Below, in pieces: positions 17,903-27,475 of a DNA stretch of 64,000 nt (position 1 is the stretch's first letter; each line of letters starts with the position of its first letter). The DNA comes from Ferribacterium limneticum (GTDB lineage Bacteria > Pseudomonadota > Gammaproteobacteria > Burkholderiales > Rhodocyclaceae): assembly GCF_020510625.1 (NCBI RefSeq), contig NZ_CP075191.1:1774001-1838000 (forward strand), written 5' to 3'. Under the pieces are notes generated by a model that was given only the letters and a program-made list of their open reading frames with translations, searched no databases and was not told the DNA's origin. Made by a program: the position numbers and the translations under genes.

Positions 17903-18624
17903 CGCCCATGCCGTCGCCGGTCGCTTTGGCGGATGTGCTGGCCAGAGGTGATATCTGGCGCGGCGATACCTTGGCTTTCCTGCCGGAAACCGCCATTCCC
18001 AGCGGCCATGCCGAACTTGATGCTGAATTGCCGGGTGGTGGTTGGCCACGTGGCAATCTGACCGAGATACTGGTCGATCGCGGCAGTGTGGGTGAAATGA
18101 GCCTGCTGTTGCCAGCCTTGGCCAAATTGTCTGCCGAGGGCGGCTGGCTGGCGCTGGTGGCGCCACCCTGGCTGCCACATGCCCCAGCGTGGGCGGCTGC
18201 CGGGCTGGCACTGGATCGCTTGGTCATCGTTCAGGCTGGTAAAAGTGTGGCTTGGTGCGTCGAGCAATTGCTCGCCAGTGGCGGCTTCGCTGGTGTACTG
18301 GCCTGGCCCGAGGCGGGTATTGATGCGCGCGCCTTGCGCCGCTTGCAAGTGGCAGCCGAGGGGCGGTCTGTTTTTGCCTGTTTATGGCGCTCGACGGCAG
18401 CAGCCCGGGTGCCATCGCCTGCACCACTGCGCCTGATGGTGAACACGGTGCAGTCCGATGGCGAACAGGAATTGTCGGTGCGCATCATCAAGCGGCGTGG
18501 ACGGCCGGTTTCCCGGCCGCTCGCCTTGTCCATACCCCGTCCCGGGAGAAGCTCGCGTGCTGTGGCTGGCCCTGCACTTTCCCTTGTTGCCGCTCGAGGC
18601 CTTGCCGCTGCGTCAGTCGCCTAG
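17899..18624 (+). CDS. imuA: Translesion synthesis accessory protein ImuA
   Basis: A RecA-like accessory factor of the ImuABC mutasome. The 241-residue protein has [23 protein letters not shown] (residues 35-57), the typical ImuA/SulA-like start, but lacks a convincing Walker A GKT, as is usual. A basic, Arg-rich C-terminal region follows [15 protein letters not shown]. It is translationally coupled to lexA (ATGA) and overlaps imuB by 68 bases in a different frame, so the three proteins are likely made together after DNA damage. Confidence 0.88.
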   Translation: MTPMPSPVALADVLARGDIWRGDTLAFLPETAIPSGHAELDAELPGGGWPRGNLTEILVDRGSVGEMSLLLPALAKLSAEGGWLALVAPPWLPHAPAWAAAGLALDRLVIVQAGKSVAWCVEQLLASGGFAGVLAWPEAGIDARALRRLQVAAEGRSVFACLWRSTAAARVPSPAPLRLMVNTVQSDGEQELSVRIIKRRGRPVSRPLALSIPRPGRSSRAVAGPALSLVAARGLAAASVA

Positions 18625-19996
18625 CGCCGTTGTCACTCGCGGTCGGGTGCTGGTCGGGGATCGTGAAGCGCTGACAGCTGGGGTTGAGGCAGGGCAAAAA
18701 TTGTCGACGGCGCTTGGCCTGCAGCCTGGGCTGGCCGTTTTCGAACGTGACGAAACCCGAGAAGTAAAAGCCCTGGAAAGTCTGGCCTGCTGGGCCGGGC
18801 GCTTTACGCCGACAATCAGTCTGGCGCCGCCGGATGTGTTGCTGCTTGAAATCGGTGGCTGCCTGCGCCTGTTCGGTGGGACGAAGGCGATCGTCGAGGC
18901 GGTGCTGGCCGGTTGTGCCGAACAGTCCTATTCGCTGAACTGGGCGGTCGCCCCGACACCTTTGGGCGCCTCCTGGCTGGCCCGGCGGGGCTGTGCTGGT
19001 ACGCATGTCGACATGTCGGACATGCAGGCAGCCTTGGCTGCCTTGCCTTGTGCCATTGGAGGCTGGCCGGATGAGGTGGTCAATCGTCTCGAATCGTTCG
19101 GACTGAAGCGGCTGGGCGATTTGCGGATGCTGCCCGGTGCCGGGTTGCGGCGGCGCATCGGCAATCGGCCGATGGATGATCTGCTGCGGGCCTGGGGGGA
19201 TTTGCCTGATCCACAGAAGCTCTTTGTTTTCCCGGAAAATTTCGTCATCGACCTTGAGTTGCCTTCTCGTGTCGAATACGCCGAGGCGTTGGCGTTTGCC
19301 GGGCAACGCCTGTTCGCATCGCTGGCCGGTTGGCTGCATGGTCGGCAATTGCTGCTGCGTCGCTGCATCTTCCAATTGATGCATGACGATGGCGCGAAAA
19401 CACCGCTGGTCTTGAGTTTTGCCGAGCCGGCAGCGAATGAGGCTCGCTTCATGCGGCTGTTGCGCGAGCATCTTGCCCGGTTGCAGCTCAAGGCGCCTGT
19501 CGAGGCCCTGCGCTTGCAGGCGGATGAACTGCTCGACAAGCCCGGTGCCAGCGCTCATCTGTTCGAGCAAGCGCCCGATGGCGAAGGGGCGTTGGCGTGC
19601 CTGGAGCGTCTGCGGGCCCGTTTGGGCGAGGGGGCTGTGCTGGCGCTCGCCCAGACTGCCGACCATCGTCCGGAATGTGCGACTGTTCAGCACGAAGTTG
19701 CAACAAACTCGGCTCAAAATTTATCGTCAACGACAGCCATCGGGCAGCACCGCCCTTTATGGCTGCTGCCCAGGCCTCAGGCGCTGGCCGAAACCGCCGG
19801 TAGCCCGCAATGGCATGGGCCGTTGAAGTTGCTCTCCCGTGCCGAGCGCCTGGAAAGCGGCTGGTGGGACGAGGGGGAATCTGGAGCCACTGGCGACGTG
19901 CGCCGTGACTATTTCGTCGCCCGCAATCCGCTGGGGCAGTGGGCGTGGATCTTCCGCGATGCCCAAGGCTGGTTTCTGCACGGCCTGTTCGCCTGA
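18557..19996 (+). CDS. imuB: ImuB, catalytically degenerate Y-family polymerase-like protein
   Basis: Scaffold of the damage-induced mutasome that links ImuA and DnaE2 to the sliding clamp. From the GTG at 18557 (GGGAGAA upstream) it has 479 residues. The polymerase palm region starts [15 protein letters not shown], lacking the DxD-type metal ligands of active Y-family enzymes. The little-finger part follows (LPSRVEYAEALAFAG), and a short segment QHRPLWLLPRP near residue 400 resembles the C-terminal clamp-binding motif of ImuB. The frame is open further upstream, but there it overlaps imuA and encodes no family sequence. Confidence 0.9.
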   Translation: MLWLALHFPLLPLEALPLRQSPSAVVTRGRVLVGDREALTAGVEAGQKLSTALGLQPGLAVFERDETREVKALESLACWAGRFTPTISLAPPDVLLLEIGGCLRLFGGTKAIVEAVLAGCAEQSYSLNWAVAPTPLGASWLARRGCAGTHVDMSDMQAALAALPCAIGGWPDEVVNRLESFGLKRLGDLRMLPGAGLRRRIGNRPMDDLLRAWGDLPDPQKLFVFPENFVIDLELPSRVEYAEALAFAGQRLFASLAGWLHGRQLLLRRCIFQLMHDDGAKTPLVLSFAEPAANEARFMRLLREHLARLQLKAPVEALRLQADELLDKPGASAHLFEQAPDGEGALACLERLRARLGEGAVLALAQTADHRPECATVQHEVATNSAQNLSSTTAIGQHRPLWLLPRPQALAETAGSPQWHGPLKLLSRAERLESGWWDEGESGATGDVRRDYFVARNPLGQWAWIFRDAQGWFLHGLFA

Positions 19997-20008
19997 GCCG
20001 GTGAGCTT

Positions 20009-23000
20009 ATGTCGCTGCCTGATTACGCAGAACTGCACTGCCTTTCCAACTTCAGCTTCCTGCGCGGGGCCTCGCATCCGGAAGAGCTGGCCGAACGTGC
20101 CGTGGCGCAAGGCTATAGTGCGCTGGCGCTGACCGACGAGTGTTCGCTGGCCGGTGTTGTCAGGGCGCATCTGGCGGCCAGGAAAAATGGGCTGAAATTC
20201 ATTGTCGGCAGCGAGATCACAATGGTCGATGGCCTGAAGCTGGTCTTTCTGGCCTGCAACCGACACGGCTACGGCAATCTCTCGGCCTTGATCACGCTGG
20301 CTCGGCGACGAGCGGGGAAGGGGAGCTATACCCTGCACCGCAATGATCTGGAGGCCGTTTCGCCGAGTGGTGCGCTGCCTGATTGTCTGGTGCTCTGGGT
20401 GCCGGGCGGGAATCCATCGCCCGAGGATGGCGAGTGGCTGGCGAGTCGCTTTCCCGGTCGGTGCTGGATTGCCGTCGAATTGCATGCCGGGCCGGATGAT
20501 TTGGCGAGGCTAGCCAGCTTGCAGGCCTTGGGTGAGGCCTGCGGCCTGCCGCTGGTGGCGACCGGCGATGTTCATATGCACATCAAGGCCCGCCGGCCGG
20601 TGCAGGATGTGCTGACGGCCTTGCGCCTGAAAAGTACGGTTTTTGAGGCTGGCTACGCGCTGTTCCCCAACGGCGAACGCCATCTACGCTCCCGGCTGCG
20701 GCTATCTCGCCTTTATCCGCCGGAACTGCTGGCCGAAACGCTGAGCATCGCGGCGCGCTGTGAGTTTTCGCTCGATGAGTTGCGTTACGAATACCCGGAG
20801 GAAATTGTGCCGGCCGGCGAAACGCCCGCCAGTTGGCTACGCGCCGAGACCGAGCGCGGCCTGCAACGGCGCTACCCGGCCGGTGTTCCCGACAGCGTTC
20901 GTGAACGGATTGAACACGAACTTGGGCTGATCACCGAAATGGCCTACGAGGCCTATTTCCTGACGGTTTACGACATCGTCTGTTTTGCCCGTAGTCAGGA
21001 CATCCTCTGTCAGGGGCGTGGCTCGGCCGCCAATTCAGCAGTCTGCTACGCGCTGGGAGTGACCGAAGTCGATCCAGCCCGTTCGGCCTTGCTCTTCGAG
21101 CGCTTTGTCTCGAAAGAACGCGGCGAACCGCCGGATATCGATGTCGATTTCGAGCATGAACGACGCGAGGAGGTGATCCAGTACATCTACGCCAAGTACG
21201 GCCGCGAGCGAGCGGCACTGGCTGCGGCATTGATCACCTACCGGACCAAGGGGGCTTTGCGCGATGCGGGTCGGGCGCTTGGTTTCGGCATTGCCCAGAT
21301 CAATGCCCTGACCGCCTCGCTGGCCTGGTGGGACAAGCGTGAGAAGTTGCCGGAACGCTTTGCCGAACTTGGCCTCGACCCGCAGGTACCGCGCGTTGAG
21401 AAGTGGCTGGCCATCGCCGAGGCGCTGCGCGGTTTTCCTCGCCATCTGACGCAGCATGTCGGCGGTTTTGTCATCTCGCGCGGGCCGCTCTCCCGGCTGG
21501 TGCCGGTTGAAAATGCGGCGATGCCGGCGCGCAGCGTGATCCAGTGGGACAAGGACGACCTCGATGCGATGGGCCTGATGAAAGTCGACATCCTGGCCCT
21601 CGGCATGCTGTCGGCCATTCGCCGGATGCTGCAGCTCGTTGGCGAAACGACCGGCCGAGCCTTGAAAATGCAGGATATTCCGCCCGAAGACCCGGCGACC
21701 TACGCGATGCTCTGCAAGGCCGACAGCATGGGCGTCTTCCAGGTCGAATCACGCGCCCAGATGGCCATGCTGCCGCGCCTGAGGCCGCGCAGTTTCTACG
21801 ATCTGGTCGTCGAAGTGGCTCTGGTTCGGCCGGGGCCGATTCAGGGGGATATGGTGCATCCCTACCTGAAGCGCCGGCAGGGCAGGGAGCGAATCGAGAG
21901 GATTTCGCCCGCCGTCGATGCTGTGCTCGAGCGCACCTATGGCGTACCGATCTTTCAGGAGCAGGTCATGCAACTGGCCGTGGTTGCTGCCAACTTTACG
22001 CCTGGCGAGGCGGACCAGTTACGCCGAGCAATGGCCGCCTGGAAGCGCAAGGGCGGTTTGGAGCCATTCGAACAGAAATTGCGTGCCGGCATGGCTGACA
22101 ACAGATTGCCGGCGGCCTTTGCCGAGCGGATCATCCTGCAGATTCAGGGCTTCGGCGAATACGGCTTCCCCGAGTCGCACGCCGCCAGCTTTGCCCTGCT
22201 CGTCTACGCCTCGGCCTGGCTCAAACGCCACCATCCGGCTGCATTCCTATGTGGTCTGCTCAATAGCCAGCCGATGGGCTTTTATTCGCCATCGATGCTG
22301 ATCCAGGATGCACGTCGCCATGGTGTCAGCGTGTTGCCGCCGGATGTCATGGTCAGCAACTGGGATAGTCATCTCGATGAAAATGGCGCCGTGCGTCTCG
22401 GCCTGCGTGAAATCAGCGGTTTTTCCAAAGCGGTGGCCGAACGCATTGCTGCGGTCTACCGAAAAGAACAGCCCTTTTCGAATGTCGCTGATCTGGCCGA
22501 ACGAGCCGGTTTGCAAAGGCGTGATCTTGATCTGCTGGCCGCTGCAGATGCCCTGCAAGGACTGGCTGGTCATCGTCGGCAGGCCGCTTGGGCCGCCTCT
22601 GCCGCAGTCGTTCAGGGCGACCTGTTCGATGGCACCCCCGTATTTGAAACAGAAATCGAACTGCCTGCGCCGAACGAAGGGGAAAACCTGGTTGCCGATT
22701 ACCGCAGCCTCGGCCTGACCCTGCGTTGCCACCCGCTGACTTTACTGCGTCAGCAGCTAGCCGAACGCCGCTTCGTCTCTGCGACAGATCTAAAAAAGGC
22801 TGGCCACCACGCCTTGATCCGATCCGCCGGCATCGTCGTCGGCCGCCAGCGACCAGGCACCGCGACAGGCATCGTTTTCGTCACGCTGGAAGACGAGAGC
22901 GGGCTGACCAATGTCGTCGTCCATCCTCAACTGGTCGAAAAACAGCGCCGCGAGTTGCTAAACGCAACGCTGCTCGGGGTTTACGGGCAGTTACAGGTTG

Positions 23001-23092
23001 AAGGCGAGGTGCTCCACCTCGTCGCCAAGCGATTGGTCGATCTTTCAGCTTGGTTGGGGCGCCTGGAAACAGTTAGTCGGGATTTTCATTGA
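20009..23092 (+). CDS. dnaE2: Error-prone DNA polymerase DnaE2 (ImuC)
   Basis: C-family polymerase that performs mutagenic translesion synthesis with ImuA and ImuB. The 1027-residue protein begins with a PHP domain (YAELHCLSNFSFLRGAS), followed by the polymerase core with active-site aspartates Asp376 and Asp378 in PPDIDVDFEHERREEV, and ends with an OB-fold region (TGIVFVTLEDESGLTNVVV). It is shorter than replicative DnaE (about 1160) and lacks its C-terminal tail, as is normal for DnaE2. It begins 12 bases after imuB. No terminator hairpin is visible after it. Confidence 0.95.
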   Translation: MSLPDYAELHCLSNFSFLRGASHPEELAERAVAQGYSALALTDECSLAGVVRAHLAARKNGLKFIVGSEITMVDGLKLVFLACNRHGYGNLSALITLARRRAGKGSYTLHRNDLEAVSPSGALPDCLVLWVPGGNPSPEDGEWLASRFPGRCWIAVELHAGPDDLARLASLQALGEACGLPLVATGDVHMHIKARRPVQDVLTALRLKSTVFEAGYALFPNGERHLRSRLRLSRLYPPELLAETLSIAARCEFSLDELRYEYPEEIVPAGETPASWLRAETERGLQRRYPAGVPDSVRERIEHELGLITEMAYEAYFLTVYDIVCFARSQDILCQGRGSAANSAVCYALGVTEVDPARSALLFERFVSKERGEPPDIDVDFEHERREEVIQYIYAKYGRERAALAAALITYRTKGALRDAGRALGFGIAQINALTASLAWWDKREKLPERFAELGLDPQVPRVEKWLAIAEALRGFPRHLTQHVGGFVISRGPLSRLVPVENAAMPARSVIQWDKDDLDAMGLMKVDILALGMLSAIRRMLQLVGETTGRALKMQDIPPEDPATYAMLCKADSMGVFQVESRAQMAMLPRLRPRSFYDLVVEVALVRPGPIQGDMVHPYLKRRQGRERIERISPAVDAVLERTYGVPIFQEQVMQLAVVAANFTPGEADQLRRAMAAWKRKGGLEPFEQKLRAGMADNRLPAAFAERIILQIQGFGEYGFPESHAASFALLVYASAWLKRHHPAAFLCGLLNSQPMGFYSPSMLIQDARRHGVSVLPPDVMVSNWDSHLDENGAVRLGLREISGFSKAVAERIAAVYRKEQPFSNVADLAERAGLQRRDLDLLAAADALQGLAGHRRQAAWAASAAVVQGDLFDGTPVFETEIELPAPNEGENLVADYRSLGLTLRCHPLTLLRQQLAERRFVSATDLKKAGHHALIRSAGIVVGRQRPGTATGIVFVTLEDESGLTNVVVHPQLVEKQRRELLNATLLGVYGQLQVEGEVLHLVAKRLVDLSAWLGRLETVSRDFH

Positions 23093-23266
23093 AGGCCAGA
23101 TCCTCATGTTAGAAGGTGCTCATATTGTTGGGCGCACAGTCATTAACCCGAAATCGTGACAAAACGCACATCAAGCAATCTCCGATCGTCATTAGTATTG
23201 CGTTATCCAAACTGCCATCGATCCGCACTGACCGTGCCATCTCATCCAATCGAATTGACGAACGAA

Positions 23267-26125
23267 ATGATGCACCCAAAATTACACAAGCTGCCTGACC
23301 AGAATCCGGCCAGGCAAGGTCTGGGTTTTGCCCTTCGTACATCCGTAGCAGTCGTTTTGGCTGTTGGCTTTTCTGTCACCGCAGAGGCAACGCCTGAGAA
23401 GGCCGCAAGCTATTACGAAGATGCCCTCCGGAAGTACGAAAAAAACGAGATGCCCGCGGCCGTCATTCAGCTGAAAAACGCCATCCAGCAAGATCAAAAA
23501 ATGCTGGCGGCGCATCTGTTACTCGGCAAGGTTTTGCTCAAAAATGGCGATTTGAAGGGGGCTGAAGCAGCGTTTGAGGAGGCTCTCAAGCAGGGCGTCA
23601 ATCGTGGTGAGGTCGCCCTGCCACTCGGGCAGGTTTACCTCGCGCTAGGTCGCCCTGAAGCCGTCATCGAAAAAATATCTGCTTCCGGTTTGGCTCCTGC
23701 ATTGCAGGTCGAAGTGCTGACCATGCGGGGAAATGCCTACCTTGAATCTGGCAAGAGCAGTCTTGCGGTTCAAAGTTTTGAGAATGCCAAAGCCATTGAC
23801 CCGAAGTCGCCATTGCCTTTAATTGCTGAAGTGCCGATGTTGTTGGCGGCCGGAAGACTCGACCAGGCAAAGGAAAAGGCCAACAAAGCCATCGAGTTGG
23901 CGCCAAATAACGCTTCGGCCTGGAACATGAAAGCCTCAGTGCTGCATGCTTCCTTTGAAGCCAATGGGGCACTGGCAGCCTATGACAAAGCCTTGGCGCT
24001 AGCCCCGAAGCATGTCGATGCCCGTATTGCTCGCGCCGCATTGCTCATTGATCTCAAACGTGATGCTGACGTTCAAAAGGATCTGGATTACCTGAAAACA
24101 ATTGCCGACGATGAGCCACGGGCGGCTTACCTCCGAGCAGTGCTGGCCAGCCAGCGCGGTGACGCGAACGCGACGAACGCGGCGCTAAAAGAAGTGACAC
24201 GGACCATCGACAGCCTTCCTTCTGCTTGGCTGGCCCGTCGCGAGCAATTGCTGATGGCAGCTGCTTTGGCCCACTACGGCCAGGGTGGTCATGAGAAGGC
24301 TCGCGAATACCTGGATATTCTTATCGCGCGGAGCCCAAGCAATCTGGGGGCTAAGAAGCTGCTGGCCTCGATTTTTGTCGACGCGAAGGATTACGGCCGT
24401 GCTCAGCCCTTGCTCGAATCCCTGCAACGAGCCACACCGGAAGATCCTCAGGTGATATTCATGCTGGGTACGGTGAATTTGGCCCAAAGGCGCTATGCGC
24501 AGGCTACTGACCTTCTCGAAAAGGCTGCTGCTCGTACCGGTTCTCCCGACATGAACCGCTCACTGGGTTTGAGCCAGCTTGGTTTGGGGCAGTCTGAAAA
24601 GGGGCTTGCCAGCCTGGAGAAAGCTTTTGCCGCCAATCCGGCAGATCTCCGTGCCGGCATGGCATTGGCTACGCTTTACATGCGCCTTGCCAAGAAAGAC
24701 AAGGCGATGAAAATTGCCGAGGCAATGGTCAAGCACGATCTCGAGAATCTGACCGCATTGAACTTTCTCGGCACAATCAAGGGAGCGAGCGGCGACAAGG
24801 CAGGCGCTCGTGCTGCATATACGCAGGTACTTGCCAAGGATTCAGCGTTTGCCCCTTCTGTGCTGAATCTGGTACGTCTGGATATCGGAGAAAAGCGCTT
24901 CGATGAGGCTCGTCGCCGTCTTGATGCTTTATTGAAAAAAGATAGCAATGACTATCAGGTGCTGTTCGAGTACGGCTTGCTTGAGCAGCGGGCTGAACGC
25001 CCGGCTGAAGCGATTCGCCATCTGATCAAGGCAGGTGACATCCAGCGTAACGATCCCAATCCCACCTTGGTATTGATCGATCTGTACCTGAATCAGCGCC
25101 AAGGTGAAGAGGCGCTCAAAACAGCCAAGGCGCTGGTCAGTAAATTCTCGACAAACCTCAGGGTGCAACAGGCTTTGGCGCGAACCTATCTGGCTACCGG
25201 GGATGTAGTAAACGCGCGTAATGTTTTGACTACCACGACTCGCCTGGCCGAATTCGATCCGAAAGCCCAGGTCTCCATCGCGCGTATGCAATTGGCGGCA
25301 GCCAATCCTGATGGAGCAGCCTACAGCGTCTCCAAGGCGCTTCAAGGTAACCCCGATGATGTTGCAGCACTCGCTCTGGCAGTTCAGGTTGAAGCTAGAC
25401 GCGGTGATGCAGCCAAGGCCGATACAGCCCTCAGGGTCTTGACTTTAAAACACCCGACGGCTGTAGAGACGATTCGTGCCGGTGCTGAACTGGCCATGAT
25501 GCGTGGCCAGTATCAGGCCGCGATTACCGCTTTCCGCAAACTCCTTGCGCGCGAAGAAACCAGCGGCAATGCCTTGGCCTTGGTCGATGCGCAGACGAGG
25601 GCAGGCGAGTCGGGCAAGGCATCTGCCTTCCTCGAAAACTGGGTTAAGAGTCACCCCGGCGATCAGAGGGCACTGAAGGCACTGGCCGACATCCTGTTCC
25701 GTGCAGGTCAATTGCCTGCGGCAAAACAGGCATATCAAAAATTGCTTGCTGCCAACCCTGACGATGCAGTCTCGCTGAACAACTATGCCAACTTGCTCCA
25801 GAAAATGAACGATCCTTCAGCTCAGGAGATCGCGGAAAAGGCGCTCAAATTGTCACCCAACCATCCGGCCTATGCCGATACACTGGGCTGGATTCTGGTT
25901 AGCAAGGGGCAGTTTGAGGTTGGGCTAAGGTATTTGCGCGAAGCGCGCCTGCGCAGCCCGGAAAATGGTGATATCCGTTTCCATCTTGCCTATGCCTTGG
26001 CCAAAGCTGGAAGGCGCGATGAGGCTCGGGATGAGTTGCGTGAGGCCATTGGCGCTTCCGGTGAGTTCAAGGGGAGTCCTTTGTTTGGGCAGCTTCGGCG
26101 GGATCTTGGCGTGATGAATGACTAG
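23267..26125 (+). CDS. prsT: PEP-CTERM system TPR-repeat protein PrsT
   Basis: An exported protein of about 952 residues made almost entirely of TPR helices (for example YYEDALRKYEKNEMPAAVIQLKNA and many similar units to the C-terminus). The N-terminal signal sequence LRTSVAVVLAVGFSVTAEA is cleavable. It matches the very long TPR protein found with exosortase/PEP-CTERM surface systems. The frame is open to a GTG at 23156, but the ATG pair at 23267/23270 gives a normal signal peptide. The next gene encodes a PEP-CTERM protein, supporting the assignment; the exosortase itself is not in this window. Confidence 0.82.
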   Translation: MMHPKLHKLPDQNPARQGLGFALRTSVAVVLAVGFSVTAEATPEKAASYYEDALRKYEKNEMPAAVIQLKNAIQQDQKMLAAHLLLGKVLLKNGDLKGAEAAFEEALKQGVNRGEVALPLGQVYLALGRPEAVIEKISASGLAPALQVEVLTMRGNAYLESGKSSLAVQSFENAKAIDPKSPLPLIAEVPMLLAAGRLDQAKEKANKAIELAPNNASAWNMKASVLHASFEANGALAAYDKALALAPKHVDARIARAALLIDLKRDADVQKDLDYLKTIADDEPRAAYLRAVLASQRGDANATNAALKEVTRTIDSLPSAWLARREQLLMAAALAHYGQGGHEKAREYLDILIARSPSNLGAKKLLASIFVDAKDYGRAQPLLESLQRATPEDPQVIFMLGTVNLAQRRYAQATDLLEKAAARTGSPDMNRSLGLSQLGLGQSEKGLASLEKAFAANPADLRAGMALATLYMRLAKKDKAMKIAEAMVKHDLENLTALNFLGTIKGASGDKAGARAAYTQVLAKDSAFAPSVLNLVRLDIGEKRFDEARRRLDALLKKDSNDYQVLFEYGLLEQRAERPAEAIRHLIKAGDIQRNDPNPTLVLIDLYLNQRQGEEALKTAKALVSKFSTNLRVQQALARTYLATGDVVNARNVLTTTTRLAEFDPKAQVSIARMQLAAANPDGAAYSVSKALQGNPDDVAALALAVQVEARRGDAAKADTALRVLTLKHPTAVETIRAGAELAMMRGQYQAAITAFRKLLAREETSGNALALVDAQTRAGESGKASAFLENWVKSHPGDQRALKALADILFRAGQLPAAKQAYQKLLAANPDDAVSLNNYANLLQKMNDPSAQEIAEKALKLSPNHPAYADTLGWILVSKGQFEVGLRYLREARLRSPENGDIRFHLAYALAKAGRRDEARDELREAIGASGEFKGSPLFGQLRRDLGVMND

Positions 26126-26211
26126 TATCATGTGTCGAAATTCTTTACAGCATTTGTTTTTTGATTAATAAAAAATTTTCATGTCGTTGAAAAACAACAG
26201 CTATTTATTCA

Positions 26212-26226
26212 GGTATGTTTTTTGCT
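26212..26226 (+). promoter_or_regulatory. Possible sigma-54 promoter of the PEP-CTERM gene
   Basis: GG (26212-26213), ten bases, then GC (26224-26225), with TTGCT matching the -12 element exactly and G at the seventh position of the -24 box; the rest of the -24 element (AGGTATG) is imperfect. The predicted start would be near 26237, 26 bases before the chosen start codon. Confidence 0.45.
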
Positions 26227-26262
26227 AAATCAAGATCAGCAAAGTACTTTTGGGGCAAAAAA

Positions 26263-27117
26263 ATGAAAAACCAATTAAAGGCAGTCGTTCTGGCAGTAGG
26301 CATGCTTGCCGCAGGTCAGGCTTCGGCTACGACATGGAACTTGGCGGGCTCTACTCCATCTGCAGATGTGACGACTACTGCTTACTCCAACACTGGGGGC
26401 GCTAATAACTCTACCAGTACAGCCAGCAACGCTGCGACACAAACCATTGAAACCGCGAATTGGTTGGGTCAGTCACAGGGCTATGGTGGGATTGCCAACA
26501 ACGATGGTTATTACACCAATCCGAATACCGGTGTTACGACTAGGGGTAGCGGGTGTCCTAGTGGTAGCAATCTGACTTATTGTGACAATCTCGATGCTAT
26601 CGGTGGCACTCCTGAGCACGCAATCGATAATGCTCAGCGCTACGATATGGCGCTGCTCAATTTCGGAGCCTCGGTAGTCAAGCTGAGTAGTGTAAATCTG
26701 AGTTGGATTCAGTCTGATTCCGACCTGACCGTACTGGCTTTCACCGGAGCTGGTGCTTTCAACGAAAACACCATGTTGAAAGGACTGACGTACGACAAGC
26801 TGACGTCAAATGGCTGGACAGTAGTTGGAAATACGGTTGGTAGTTCTTCTACCTATACCCAAGCCATTAACGGGGCTGGAGTTGCTTCTTCCTACTGGTT
26901 GATAGGTGCGTTCAATCCGCTTGTTAGTTCAGCAGGTGCATCTATGTCGGGAGGTTTCGACTATGTGAAACTTTCCTCGGTAGTCGGGACTACTTGTCCT
27001 CCGGGTTCGACTGGAGGTACGGGAGGGTGTGGCTCTAATAAGGCCCCGGAACCAGGTTCGCTAGCATTGATGGGCGTTGGCCTGCTTGGATTGCTCCGCT
27101 TGCGCAAGCGTCGGTAA
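26263..27117 (+). CDS. PEP-CTERM sorting-domain surface protein
   Basis: An exported 284-residue protein with signal peptide MKNQLKAVVLAVGMLAAGQASA and a C-terminal exosortase sorting signal APEPGSLALMGVGLLGLLRLRKRR at the very end: PEP motif, membrane helix and basic tail. The mature part is rich in Ser, Thr, Asn and Gly, with four Cys (two in GCPSGSNLTYC, two in the TTCPPGSTGGTGGCG stretch before the sorting signal). It resembles the short exosortase-dependent proteins of unknown role in biofilm or floc matrix. The ATG at 26263 is preferred over one at 26215 because it gives the signal peptide and lies behind GGGG and the possible promoter. Confidence 0.88.
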   Translation: MKNQLKAVVLAVGMLAAGQASATTWNLAGSTPSADVTTTAYSNTGGANNSTSTASNAATQTIETANWLGQSQGYGGIANNDGYYTNPNTGVTTRGSGCPSGSNLTYCDNLDAIGGTPEHAIDNAQRYDMALLNFGASVVKLSSVNLSWIQSDSDLTVLAFTGAGAFNENTMLKGLTYDKLTSNGWTVVGNTVGSSSTYTQAINGAGVASSYWLIGAFNPLVSSAGASMSGGFDYVKLSSVVGTTCPPGSTGGTGGCGSNKAPEPGSLALMGVGLLGLLRLRKRR

Positions 27118-27134
27118 TTCAAGTTCTATACGAT

Positions 27135-27160
27135 AAAACGGCACCTCAGGGTGCCGTTTT
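27135..27160. terminator. Bidirectional intrinsic terminator
   Basis: Stem AAAACGGCACC, loop TCAG, returning arm GGTGCCGTTTT, between the PEP-CTERM gene and the convergent ACP gene. Confidence 0.9.
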
Positions 27161-27218
27161 GCTTGGTGGGGAAGCTGCGCAATCCGGTGCGTTTGATTGG
27201 CGAGCGGGTGATCGCGAT

Positions 27219-27473
27219 TTAATTTGACTGAATCAATGCTGCTAGCGTAGCCACCGAACGTAGATGTTCGCGTGCTTTTTCATCACTGGCTTCAAGCACC
27301 ACCCCATACTTTTTCTTCAGTCCGAGCACAAGTTCGAGCGCATCGATCGAATCGAGGCCTAGGCCGCCATCAGCAAAAAGCAGGGTGTCGTCTTTGATGT
27401 CGGCTGGTGTGATGTCTTCGAGATTCATCGTTTCGATGATGAAGACCTTTAGTTCCTCGTGTAGTTCGCTCAT
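27219..27473 (-). CDS. Dedicated acyl carrier protein
   Basis: An 84-residue acyl carrier protein with phosphopantetheine attachment Ser42 in GLGLDSIDALEL. It differs from housekeeping AcpP (which would sit in a fab cluster) and is probably a specialised carrier. Its start lies two bases after the stop codon of the lipoprotein serine hydrolase, so the two are one transcript and probably act together. The acyl group and the partner enzymes are not visible here. Confidence 0.9.
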   Translation of the reverse strand: MSELHEELKVFIIETMNLEDITPADIKDDTLLFADGGLGLDSIDALELVLGLKKKYGVVLEASDEKAREHLRSVATLAALIQSN

Positions 27474-27475
27474 TT

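Noticed and set aside
18488..19717. 409-codon minus-strand frame under imuB
   Set aside because: Antisense to imuB with low-complexity Gln/Arg composition typical of shadows; no support as a gene.
23093..23266. Sigma-54 promoter in front of prsT
   Set aside because: No GG-N10-GC pair with adequate flanks was found on the plus strand.
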